In this document: positions 7,789 to 14,556 of the stretch, piece by piece
Layout: each line of letters begins with the position of its first letter
How positions within the stretch are numbered: position 1 is the stretch's first letter
Assembly (NCBI RefSeq): GCF_042684645.1
Contig: NZ_JBHULV010000023.1
Coordinates: forward strand, 99,043-163,042
DNA: 64,000 nt
Origin: Pseudopedobacter alpinus
Lineage (GTDB): Bacteria; Bacteroidota; Bacteroidia; Sphingobacteriales; Sphingobacteriaceae
Direction of reading: 5' to 3'
Made by a program: the position numbers and the translations under genes
The notes under the pieces: generated by a model
Database searches by the model: none
Seen by the model: the letters and a program-made list of their open reading frames with translations, nothing else
Told to the model about the DNA's origin: nothing

Positions 7789-10305
7789 TTAGGGTAAATT
7801 GAAATTTCCACAAATACCACCAACTGTTGCGCTTAATTGCACATTGCCATTCCCTGCTTTTGTTAATGTTGCGCTATTACCAGATGTAGTTAAATTCACT
7901 AAACCACTACCAAGGCTAACATTCCAATTTACTGTTGCACCTGCTGGTAAATTGGGGATAGTATAGGTTTCTGATGAATTACAGAATTGGGCTGGGCCTT
8001 GGATTAAATTTGATGGATTACAGAATATTGCACAATTACTAGGTGTATTTGTATTTCCTTGCAATTCTTTTAATAAAAAACCACCATTTCTGGGAGTAAA
8101 TGTAACATGGTCTTCATTATTGTTACCTCCACTATTCGTATTTCCAACTGCTGTAACAAAACTAGAAAAAGAAGTATTGTATGGACTTGCAGGCGGATTA
8201 TTAATACTATATGCTGCATATAATTGCGGTGTGCCAATGGTTGTGTTTCCTGAACCAATATCTAACGCACTCACTGTTGGGATATAACCGAACCCGCCAA
8301 CTTGTACCAATGTAGCAAAATCTGTAGGAATGCCTAGAGATGAAGCATTAGAAAAACTTGCTCTTCCTCCGGGGGCAGAATCTAGTGGTAACATGTAGGA
8401 TTGTGCATTAACACTTCTATTGGTAATATTTGCATAAACATTAAATAAGCCCAGTACTTTTCTTTTTATACCAACCCTTCCCTTGTAAATTCTATCTGTG
8501 GTATGGTCAGGTAGTGCTTTTGCATTAAATTCTATTTCAAAACTTGACTTTGTTGATATAATAGCCAAGGGGGCATATAACCCTATTAAAGGTTTATTGC
8601 TAAATAAACCACCAATTACCTGAATCCAGGATGAAGCAGCATCAAAAACATAAGGTATTGATGTACTTGAAGTTTGAGAAAAAATAGTAGTTAAAGGAGC
8701 ATATCCTTGCCCAGTACCGCATTCTGAACCGTTACTGATGGCGATATTTCTACATAATGTTGGGCTGCCCAGTGAGCTGTAAGAACTATAAAATGAGTTA
8801 TGAGCAGAATTATTTATAGGCAGATTATTTCCGCTACCAATATAATAAGTTAATAATTGTTTAGTTGCTGGCGCATCCAATACTGCTTTTCCAATATCCA
8901 AACCTTCAAATGCATCTTTAAATTTAAAAAGCGGTAGCGCACCCCAAAATAAAGAGAACTCTGCATTGTTAAGGTGTTTAATCAATGCCTGTAAGCTTAC
9001 AGGGAAGTTAGCTCCTTGATGAGGACCATCCATACTTAAGTACAGCCTGGTATCATGTGTAATGTTATTAATTTCCATCGTTCGCAATGCATGGCGAGCA
9101 ATTACCGCCCCCATACTCAAACCCATCACAACATTTTGAGTAGTTGTAGTTTTATTATTGTTTACCCAAGTAATAGCAGCTTGTGTTAAAGCACTGTTAT
9201 TTTCTAAAAAATCAGCAGCATCTTCAAAATCAATAAAAATGATGTCATAACTTAATAAATCCAAAGAATCTCTTAGGTTACCAGTAAGAAATAAATTAGT
9301 ATTTAAACTGTTATTCAAAAAACGATCTACATTAAAGTTTGCATTTGGATTATTAGGTGTTGTTATTCTCCAAAAATCAATTCCTTCTACTACAATTAAA
9401 GGTTTTTGAATGGTATTACTGGTGTTAGTATCGCTTAATCTTATCTGAAGTGTGGCGGCTTTAATACCCATAGAAGTATTTGAAGTAATAACAGTGTCTA
9501 AACCGTTATTCGGGTAAGACCTATTATCACCACCGCCAGGAGTAAAGATTTCTTGTTCATATTCAACATAAACCCTGCTATGCCCTTGGTATATACTATT
9601 ATCAGTGTAAGTAACTTCATAATTAAAAATTTTATAGCCAGTGCTGTTATATTGCGTGTTAAACGGTATATCCATTTGTACAGTTCGCCAACCTTGACCA
9701 TCACCCAAATCTATTTTCAAAGTGCTAATGGTTTTACCTGTATTGCCAAACGTTAAGCTGCTTTTAAAAGTAAAGCTTGCATAACCATTAATTGCTTTAA
9801 TATAATCCATTCCGGCGGCTATGGCAAAAGCGGTTTTAGTAAGGTAAGGGCTTTGTGTTCTATTAGTTACATCATATAATTGCTCGTTAACGGCATACAT
9901 TAAATTGGCGGTAAGCGCATCATCTCCTAAAACTTGATAATTATAATTAAGAACTGTAAATGGAATTGGTAACACATTAGAAATAGCTGCTTTTAAGGTG
10001 GCGTTAAAAGTAGGGAAGTCGGTTAAGTTAATGTTATTGTTAAATTTGGCGGTATAAAGTGATGCGTAAACACTACGCCATGTATTCATGTTCACATAAT
10101 TACTATCATGTACACTTGTTAATCCTGTGTAATTATCCATGTTCACAAATTCACTACCACAATCCATTAATAATCCCGTATTTACATGGCTAGCATCCAC
10201 ATGTTGGAAAATATATTGGATCCGTTGTGCAAAATCATTTGGGGTATCTTGAGCAAACAAATAGCTAGTAATTATCAAAAAAGGTAAGAGTAAAATTTTC
10301 TTCAT
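7789..10305 (-). CDS. Secreted lipase/esterase-like protein, N-terminal 838 residues of a T9SS cargo
   Basis: The protein starts with a signal peptide (MKKILLLPFLIITSYLFAQ). An alpha/beta-hydrolase core is suggested by the nucleophile elbow VVMGLSMGAVIARHAL (GxSxG, serine near residue 398). SMDGPHQGANFP follows about 30 residues later and matches the T/G-P-H-x-G motif of PGAP1-like lipases. The C-terminal part is beta-rich and ends in a PKD-like repeat. The frame meets TAA at 7789-7791, but the same frame continues beyond it with RTINVGAPSLGMPSF, which reads like the next part of that repeat. The stop may be a sequencing error near the gap or a real nonsense mutation. Likely role: extracellular lipid or ester hydrolysis; substrate unknown. 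Confidence 0.75.
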   Translation of the reverse strand: MKKILLLPFLIITSYLFAQDTPNDFAQRIQYIFQHVDASHVNTGLLMDCGSEFVNMDNYTGLTSVHDSNYVNMNTWRSVYASLYTAKFNNNINLTDFPTFNATLKAAISNVLPIPFTVLNYNYQVLGDDALTANLMYAVNEQLYDVTNRTQSPYLTKTAFAIAAGMDYIKAINGYASFTFKSSLTFGNTGKTISTLKIDLGDGQGWRTVQMDIPFNTQYNSTGYKIFNYEVTYTDNSIYQGHSRVYVEYEQEIFTPGGGDNRSYPNNGLDTVITSNTSMGIKAATLQIRLSDTNTSNTIQKPLIVVEGIDFWRITTPNNPNANFNVDRFLNNSLNTNLFLTGNLRDSLDLLSYDIIFIDFEDAADFLENNSALTQAAITWVNNNKTTTTQNVVMGLSMGAVIARHALRTMEINNITHDTRLYLSMDGPHQGANFPVSLQALIKHLNNAEFSLFWGALPLFKFKDAFEGLDIGKAVLDAPATKQLLTYYIGSGNNLPINNSAHNSFYSSYSSLGSPTLCRNIAISNGSECGTGQGYAPLTTIFSQTSSTSIPYVFDAASSWIQVIGGLFSNKPLIGLYAPLAIISTKSSFEIEFNAKALPDHTTDRIYKGRVGIKRKVLGLFNVYANITNRSVNAQSYMLPLDSAPGGRASFSNASSLGIPTDFATLVQVGGFGYIPTVSALDIGSGNTTIGTPQLYAAYSINNPPASPYNTSFSSFVTAVGNTNSGGNNNEDHVTFTPRNGGFLLKELQGNTNTPSNCAIFCNPSNLIQGPAQFCNSSETYTIPNLPAGATVNWNVSLGSGLVNLTTSGNSATLTKAGNGNVQLSATVGGICGNFNLP

Positions 10306-10332
10306 AGTTTCAAATTTTAAGGTAACTTATTT

Positions 10333-10848
10333 TTAGTTAGTATATTTAACATCAAATCTTCCATCTGTTATTACAACTTCAATTCCATTTTTATTTTTTG
10401 CCTTGAAATTTAAGACTCCAGATATAATATTCAATTGTTTATTGTAGGTTTTTATAATTATGACTCCACTATAACTCTTATAAATGTCTCCAGAAACAGA
10501 GTATTCAGCACTATTCTCCATAATTAATTCGTAGGTGCCAGTTTGCGCTAAATTCCGTACCCCAATCACTATATTTTCATTATCTCTTCCAATTTTTAAA
10601 TTTAAAATATCAAATTGAATGGTTGTGCTTAACGCTGGCGCAGATAAAGAGCTTGACTTCGGTAGCCAAACCTCCCCATTTACTAAACAGCCAAAAGTTC
10701 CTTTGCCTGTTTGAGTTTCTGCTGGTAAAACATCTTCTTTTGTTGTTTCTGTTGTTTTTTTACAATGCATACCTGTAAAAAGCAGGAAGCTCAAGGCTAA
10801 AAGCCAAAAGCATAAGTTTTGAAGTTTTAAGTGTTTTTGTTTTTTCAT
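10333..10848 (-). CDS. DUF6252-like lipoprotein
   Basis: A 171-residue lipoprotein. The N terminus is hydrophobic and ends in a lipobox-like LLFTGMHCKK, so it is probably a SPII-processed membrane-anchored protein. The mature part opens with LPAETQTGKGTFGCLVNGEVW, matching the LPxxTQxGxNTFGCxVNGxVW signature I associate with DUF6252. It ends in SGVLNFKAKNKNGIEVVITD then GRFDVKYTN. It is a paralogue of the protein at 11868-12461 and of the fragment at 11012-11122, and shares a near-identical upstream block with the former. It sits 27 bp upstream of the lipase-like gene on the same strand, so cotranscription is possible. No biochemical function is known to me. Confidence 0.75.
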   Translation of the reverse strand: MKKQKHLKLQNLCFWLLALSFLLFTGMHCKKTTETTKEDVLPAETQTGKGTFGCLVNGEVWLPKSSSLSAPALSTTIQFDILNLKIGRDNENIVIGVRNLAQTGTYELIMENSAEYSVSGDIYKSYSGVIIIKTYNKQLNIISGVLNFKAKNKNGIEVVITDGRFDVKYTN

Positions 10849-10883
10849 AATATTTTGTTTTATAGATGATACGATAGAAGAAG

Positions 10884-10982
10884 AATTAAAGATACAATTT
10901 ATTGTGAATTAGTAGATTAAGTTTTTGTTAATAAAAATAATAAACTTCTAATTAAAAGTAGATTACAACAATTTATACAGGC
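10884..10982. repeat. Upstream block duplicated with 12516-12614 (copy 1)
   Basis: These ~99 bp are about 90% identical in direct orientation to 12516-12614. Shared landmarks are AATTAAAGATACAATTTATTG, AGTAGATTAAGTTTTTGTT and GATTACAACAATTTATACAGG. Each copy lies 35-55 bp upstream of a DUF6252-like lipoprotein gene, so the block probably carries their promoter and was duplicated with the gene. Confidence 0.8.
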
Positions 10983-11011
10983 CCTTTAATGGTTAAGTAT
11001 TGCTCAATGTT

Positions 11012-11122
11012 TTATTTTGAATCACACAAACAGGCATTCATTTTTAAATCAAAACGGCCGTTTTTTAGAATAATTTGTTTACCTGTACCATTTTGATTTT
11101 CAGAAAGTATAAATTCAAACTC
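11012..11122 (-). pseudogene. 3' remnant of a DUF6252-like lipoprotein gene
   Basis: On the reverse strand this encodes only the last ~36 residues of a lipoprotein (EFEFILSENQNGTGKQIILK, then NGRFDLKMNACLCD and two extra residues). It is 98/102 bases identical to 11871-11972, the 3' end of the intact gene at 11868-12461. Similarity stops at 11122, five bases before the RAYT element's left end. The remnant has no start, promoter or signal peptide. It is most simply the tail of a third tandem copy whose 5' part was lost when the RAYT element arrived or by a later deletion. Confidence 0.85.
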
Positions 11123-11126
11123 CTAC

Positions 11127-11825
11127 TCTAGCGCAAGTCTTAGCGGGCTTGCTTGAGCCAAAGCCTGACTTGTGCTTATAAATATTATTGCAGTACATCT
11201 ATTTCTATTAATCCGTTACCTTCCTGATAATCCCTTGCACTACTGTATAAATAATCTTCTGCTTTCTCAACTATTCCTGCTTCAATCGGATTATTATGTA
11301 TATAATTTAATCTTTGGGCAAACATATCGCTATGTGCATCTAATTCTATAGGATGGTTGTCCTGTCTCCAAAACTGGTAATTTGTATTGTTGCTGTTTTC
11401 CTTACCAGCTTTTGCAAATAAGTACATCATCCATTCTTTTCTGCTTTCATTCTTACTTTCCCTTATTTCCTTTAATATTTTATATGATGTGTATTTTTTT
11501 AAATCCCGCATCACATCTGCCAATTTTCCTTCTGTTCTGCTACTGATTATTAGATGAACATGGTTACTCATTAACACCCAAGCATGTATATTTAAACGTT
11601 TTTCTTTTCTGCAATAAACTAGACTTTCTAAAAATAGATCTCTATAAACTTGTCTTGTAAAAACATCTATCCAACCTACTACTGCAAAACTTACAAAGTA
11701 AATCCCTGTATTATTATTGAATTTATATTTTGTACTCATCTATCAATCTATTCTTTATACAATGTATGTCTAAAGCACAAGTCACCCACTTCCTTTTTTC
11801 CAACGCTCATAAGACTTGCGCTAGA
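11127..11825 (-). mobile_element. RAYT element with a REP-like hairpin at each end
   Basis: A 699-bp unit bounded by a perfect 16-bp terminal inverted repeat, TCTAGCGCAAGTCTTA (11127-11142) and its complement (11810-11825). Each end also folds on itself: AGCGCAAGTC (11130-11139) with GACTTGTGCT (11167-11176), and AGCACAAGTC (11774-11783) with GACTTGCGCT (11813-11822), each 10 bp with one G-T type mismatch. The Y1 transposase gene lies between them. This is the layout of a REP pair flanking its RAYT gene. It sits between a truncated and an intact lipoprotein paralogue, and I see no target-site duplication. Confidence 0.8.
11185..11739 (-). CDS. REP-associated tyrosine transposase (RAYT, IS200/IS605-like Y1 superfamily)
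   Basis: A 184-residue Y1-transposase-like protein. The HUH metal motif is HVH in LMSNHVHLIISS near residue 61. The probable catalytic tyrosine is in QRLNYIHNNPIEAGIV near residue 147, and the ending YLYSSARDY is typical of Bacteroidota RAYTs. Such proteins cut and join single-stranded DNA at REP hairpins and usually serve the host genome rather than move as full insertion sequences. The length is normal and both motifs are intact, so it could be active. It lies between two inverted REP-like hairpins that are its likely substrates. Reading begins at the ATG at 11739. Confidence 0.9.
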   Translation of the reverse strand: MSTKYKFNNNTGIYFVSFAVVGWIDVFTRQVYRDLFLESLVYCRKEKRLNIHAWVLMSNHVHLIISSRTEGKLADVMRDLKKYTSYKILKEIRESKNESRKEWMMYLFAKAGKENSNNTNYQFWRQDNHPIELDAHSDMFAQRLNYIHNNPIEAGIVEKAEDYLYSSARDYQEGNGLIEIDVLQ

Positions 11826-11867
11826 TAGGGGTATTTTTAATATGGTAATAAACAGTTTTGTTTAATT

Positions 11868-12461
11868 TTAATCACACAAACAAACATTCATTTTTAAATC
11901 AAAACGCCCGTTTTTTAGAATAATTTGTTTGCCTGTACCATTTTGATTTTCAGAAAGTATAAATTCAAACTCTCCAGAAATAATTTCTTTATCGGTATCC
12001 AATTTTGAGATGATAAATTTGCTTCCTTTTAGAATTCTTACATAGCTATTGCTGGCTTCATTTATTTTATCGCCTGAGAAAAATACATCTATCGAATCTA
12101 TCTTATCTCCTGTAGAAGTAATTGTGCTTCCGAACGTTGAGATACTTAAAAACGATTTTTTGTTTACCTTATCTACTTCTCTCCCAAAATATAAGTATAA
12201 ACCACCTTCATCAACCTGATTATATACATTTCTAGAATTTGTGCCTCCATAACTTACAGCCATTTTCTTACAGGCTTTACTTAACCATAAACCGCATTTT
12301 GCATAAGGCACCCAAACTTCATTGTTAAGTATAAAACCTACGGTATTTTTTCCTTCTTGGGTAGCAGCAGGTAATACTGCATTTTTTGTAGGGTCTTTTT
12401 TACAGGAGTTAAAGGCAAGTGCTGCTGCAATTAATAAGGTAAAAAGCTTGAGATTTTTCAT
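11868..12461 (-). CDS. DUF6252-like lipoprotein, second paralogue
   Basis: A 197-residue lipoprotein with signal peptide and lipobox (LLIAAALAFNSCKKD). The mature N terminus, AVLPAATQEGKNTVGFILNN then EVWVPYAKCG, matches the DUF6252-like opening of the paralogue at 10333-10848, and its C terminus (GEFEFILSENQNGTGKQIIL, then KNGRFDLK) is alignable. It ends in the Cys-containing tail NVCLCD. Four cysteines after the lipid-bearing one (CGLWLSKACKK and CLCD) might form disulfides. It lies upstream of the RAYT element on the same strand, so its mRNA would run into the element. Role unknown. Confidence 0.75.
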   Translation of the reverse strand: MKNLKLFTLLIAAALAFNSCKKDPTKNAVLPAATQEGKNTVGFILNNEVWVPYAKCGLWLSKACKKMAVSYGGTNSRNVYNQVDEGGLYLYFGREVDKVNKKSFLSISTFGSTITSTGDKIDSIDVFFSGDKINEASNSYVRILKGSKFIISKLDTDKEIISGEFEFILSENQNGTGKQIILKNGRFDLKMNVCLCD

Positions 12462-12515
12462 TGTTTTTTATTTAGTAGTTGTTGTGACTTGTTTTTAAGC
12501 TGTACGATGTTAATG

Positions 12516-12614
12516 TAATTAAAGATACAATTTATTGTTAATTAGTAGATTAAGTTTTTGTTGACAAAAGCGATTAACTTCTAATTAAAAGCAGATTACA
12601 ACAATTTATACAGG
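12516..12614. repeat. Upstream block duplicated with 10884-10982 (copy 2)
   Basis: This is the second copy of the ~99-bp block described at 10884-10982, in the same orientation and about 90% identical. It lies between two divergent genes (12461 reverse, 12724 forward), so it may hold promoter elements for either or both. Confidence 0.8.
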
Positions 12615-12723
12615 CGCTTGTGTAAATTTTTTGTTCATACAAAAATCTAAATCTTTTGATACTTCGTAAATGCTATCAATTAACTCAAATAAATAATACA
12701 AAAACTTAAGAAAACTCAAAATC

Positions 12724-13755
12724 ATGAAAAAAAACACAACAAATTATATCAAAAAAGCACTAGGTGCTACTTTGTTATCAGCATTAATTTTTACGGCTTG
12801 TAAAAAGAACGACACAGATCCAATTGCAAATCCGGTTTCACGCCTTTTTGTATCTAACGCAGATTTAACAAATCCTAATTTATCAGTTTATAGTCCAGCA
12901 GACGGAGCTACGTTACCTTCACCTATGCAAGTTAACACAAGTGCTCCAGACGGAAATGGAGTAGTTTACGACGCTGCAAGTAATGTAGGATTTCAAGTAA
13001 GCAGACAAGATAAAACAATTAAAAAATTCACGGTTTCTAGCACTGGAGAAGTAACGGTAACAGGTTCTTTTGTTGATGCAACTTTAACAAGTGGTAGAGA
13101 TGCTGCTTATGATGCTGCCAATAAAACCCTTTACGTTGCTAGTAATACCGATAGCAAAATATTTGTTTATGCAAATGCTCCAGCTTTAACTGGAAGCGTT
13201 ACTGCTAACAAAGTTTTTACTTTAGACGGCCAACCATGGGGATTAGATTTTGCAAACGGTAGCTTAATGGTTTTAATTGATTTAGACAGAAAAGAAATCC
13301 AATTATTTAAAAATGTAAACTCTATTGCAACAGGTACAGTAACACCAAGCAATAAAATTACGATACCAGCAGCAACAAGATTACATGGTTTAGTTTACGA
13401 TGCAGCTTCTGATCTATTATTAGTTACAGAAATTGGTGCAGCAACAGCTTCTCCATTAGCTATTCCTGCTTTTAATGCAGATGGTGGTATTTATATTATT
13501 GAAGGTGCAATGGCTAAATTTACAGCTAATGCTGCGGTAACTGCAAACAGAACAATTTTTGGTTCAAATACCATGATGGGAAATCCAGTAGATATTACTT
13601 TTGACGCAAGAGCAGGCAAAAAGTTAATTTACGTAGCAGAAAAAGCAAACAAAAAAATATTAGTTTTTAAATTAACTGATAACGGAAATGTAGCCCCAAC
13701 TACTTCCGCTACAGTAACAACCTTACCTGAGTCTATATTCTTAGACGCAAGATAA
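12724..13755 (+). CDS. Lipoprotein beta-propeller (YncE/NHL-like), function unknown
   Basis: A 343-residue protein with an SPII signal (LLSALIFTACKKND, lipidated Cys near residue 26). The rest consists of repeated blade-like segments such as NGVVYDAASNVGFQVSRQD, AAYDAANKTLYVASNTDSKI and ITFDARAGKKLIYVAEKANK, spaced about 45-60 residues. This is typical of six- or seven-bladed propellers of the YncE, NHL or SMP-30 type. No catalytic motif is recognisable. It is a single gene with its own terminator, divergent from the DUF6252-like gene. It might bind ligand or protein at the cell surface. The fold call is fairly firm; the role is not. Confidence 0.7.
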   Translation: MKKNTTNYIKKALGATLLSALIFTACKKNDTDPIANPVSRLFVSNADLTNPNLSVYSPADGATLPSPMQVNTSAPDGNGVVYDAASNVGFQVSRQDKTIKKFTVSSTGEVTVTGSFVDATLTSGRDAAYDAANKTLYVASNTDSKIFVYANAPALTGSVTANKVFTLDGQPWGLDFANGSLMVLIDLDRKEIQLFKNVNSIATGTVTPSNKITIPAATRLHGLVYDAASDLLLVTEIGAATASPLAIPAFNADGGIYIIEGAMAKFTANAAVTANRTIFGSNTMMGNPVDITFDARAGKKLIYVAEKANKKILVFKLTDNGNVAPTTSATVTTLPESIFLDAR

Positions 13756-13774
13756 GTTTGAGTTTTGTGGGTGA

Positions 13775-13809
13775 AAGAGGTTGTCTATTATTTAGGCAGC
13801 CTCTTTTTT
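13775..13809 (+). terminator. Intrinsic terminator after the propeller lipoprotein
   Basis: AAGAGGTTGTCT (from 13775) pairs with AGGCAGCCTCTT (ending near 13804) with one or two imperfect pairs, and TTTTTT follows. It begins 20 bp after the stop at 13755. Confidence 0.8.
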
Positions 13810-13865
13810 GTTTATAAAACAAAAAAATGTGTAACACATCATTACAACCTATGTAAAGCGTTTGC

Positions 13866-13873
13866 TATATTTG
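13866..13873 (+). promoter_or_regulatory. Candidate Bacteroidota -7 box TATATTTG
   Basis: TATATTTG matches the Bacteroidota -7 consensus TAnnTTTG and lies 16 bp before the start at 13890. No clear -33 TTG was found at the usual spacing. The short palindrome ATGTGTAACACAT (13827-13839) lies upstream and may be a regulatory site. Confidence 0.4.
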
Positions 13874-13889
13874 CTAAAAAACAAACATT

Positions 13890-14318
13890 ATGTACACAGG
13901 CTTATTACACCTTCACTCAATTTTAAGATACGTAGTCTTAATACTGGTTTTATTATCAATTTTTCAAGCGTTTGCAGCTGGCAGCAAACCATACACTCCG
14001 GCAAATAAAAAAGTAAATTTGTTTGCCTTAATTAGTACGCATATTCAATTATTATTAGGTTTGGTATTATACTTTATTAGCCCTAATGTAGATTTTTCGA
14101 GAATGAGCGAACCTACATTTAGATATTGGAATGTGGAACACATTAGTATGATGATTTTAGCAACCATTTTGATAACTATTGGTTATTCAAAATCTAAAAA
14201 AGCAGTAGATGCAAAAGCTAAACACAAAGCCATTTACATTTTTTATACCATTGCTATTGTTGTAGTGTTATTAGCCATATTTACCATGAAGGATAGAAAT
14301 CCTTGGTTTAATATGTAA
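13890..14318 (+). CDS. Small four-helix membrane protein, cytochrome b-like
   Basis: A 142-residue integral membrane protein with four predicted transmembrane helices: about 7-28 (LHSILRYVVLILVLLSIFQAF), 44-64 (LFALISTHIQLLLGLVLYFI), 83-100 (HISMMILATILITIGYS) and 117-135 (IYIFYTIAIVVVLLAIF). Histidines at residues 7 and 9 and others near helix ends could serve as haem ligands. Homologues are often named cytochrome B, but no haem motif is decisive. The N terminus MYTGLLHLHSxLRY is strongly conserved in Bacteroidota by my recollection. It appears monocistronic, and the trp leader starts 69 bp after its stop. Confidence 0.6.
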   Translation: MYTGLLHLHSILRYVVLILVLLSIFQAFAAGSKPYTPANKKVNLFALISTHIQLLLGLVLYFISPNVDFSRMSEPTFRYWNVEHISMMILATILITIGYSKSKKAVDAKAKHKAIYIFYTIAIVVVLLAIFTMKDRNPWFNM

Positions 14319-14371
14319 ATACATATTTTAAGAAAAAATCACATTAAATTTTTAAAAGTCGATTTTCTTTA

Positions 14372-14379
14372 TATTTTTG
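14372..14379 (+). promoter_or_regulatory. Candidate -7 box of the trp operon
   Basis: TATTTTTG fits the TAnnTTTG consensus. It ends 7 bp before the leader-peptide ATG at 14387, so the transcript would start at or within a few bases of that codon, leaving the leader peptide almost leaderless. A matching -33 TTG was not found. Confidence 0.4.
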
Positions 14380-14386
14380 CGACGCA

Positions 14387-14461
14387 ATGAGTAACAATAT
14401 CAATACAACTAAGTGGTGGTGGCAAGGTAAAAACCAAGCTTCGGCAAGTCTATTTGTATAA
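14387..14461 (+). CDS. trpL: trp leader peptide with three consecutive Trp codons
   Basis: A 24-codon ORF, ATG at 14387 and TAA at 14459-14461. Codons 10-12 are TGG TGG TGG within TTKWWWQGKNQ. Tryptophan is the rarest amino acid, so three in a row in a tiny ORF just upstream of trpE, followed by a terminator hairpin, is diagnostic of ribosome-mediated attenuation. When charged tRNA-Trp is scarce the ribosome stalls on these codons, and the downstream RNA folds so that trpEGC is read. The peptide itself probably has no function. The ORF is too short for routine gene calling. Confidence is high because leader, Trp run, hairpin and biosynthetic gene appear in the right order. Confidence 0.92.
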   Translation: MSNNINTTKWWWQGKNQASASLFV

Positions 14462-14530
14462 TTTAAAGAGAATTTAACCCAAACCTAAACAAATACGAGA
14501 CCCCGACGCTAACCCGTCGGGTTTTTTTTT
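14437..14530 (+). terminator. trp attenuator (antiterminator arm and intrinsic terminator)
   Basis: The terminator stem is CCCGACG (14502-14508) with CGTCGGG (14515-14521), a 6-nt loop, then nine T residues (14522-14530). AGCTTCGG near 14437-14444, inside the leader ORF, can pair imperfectly with CCCGACGCT and could be the competing antiterminator arm. It lies about 15 nt beyond the Trp codons, where a stalled ribosome would leave it free. The terminator is clear; the antiterminator pairing is inferred. Confidence 0.85.
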
Positions 14531-14556
14531 GACTTAGATTTGTAAAAAATAATAAC

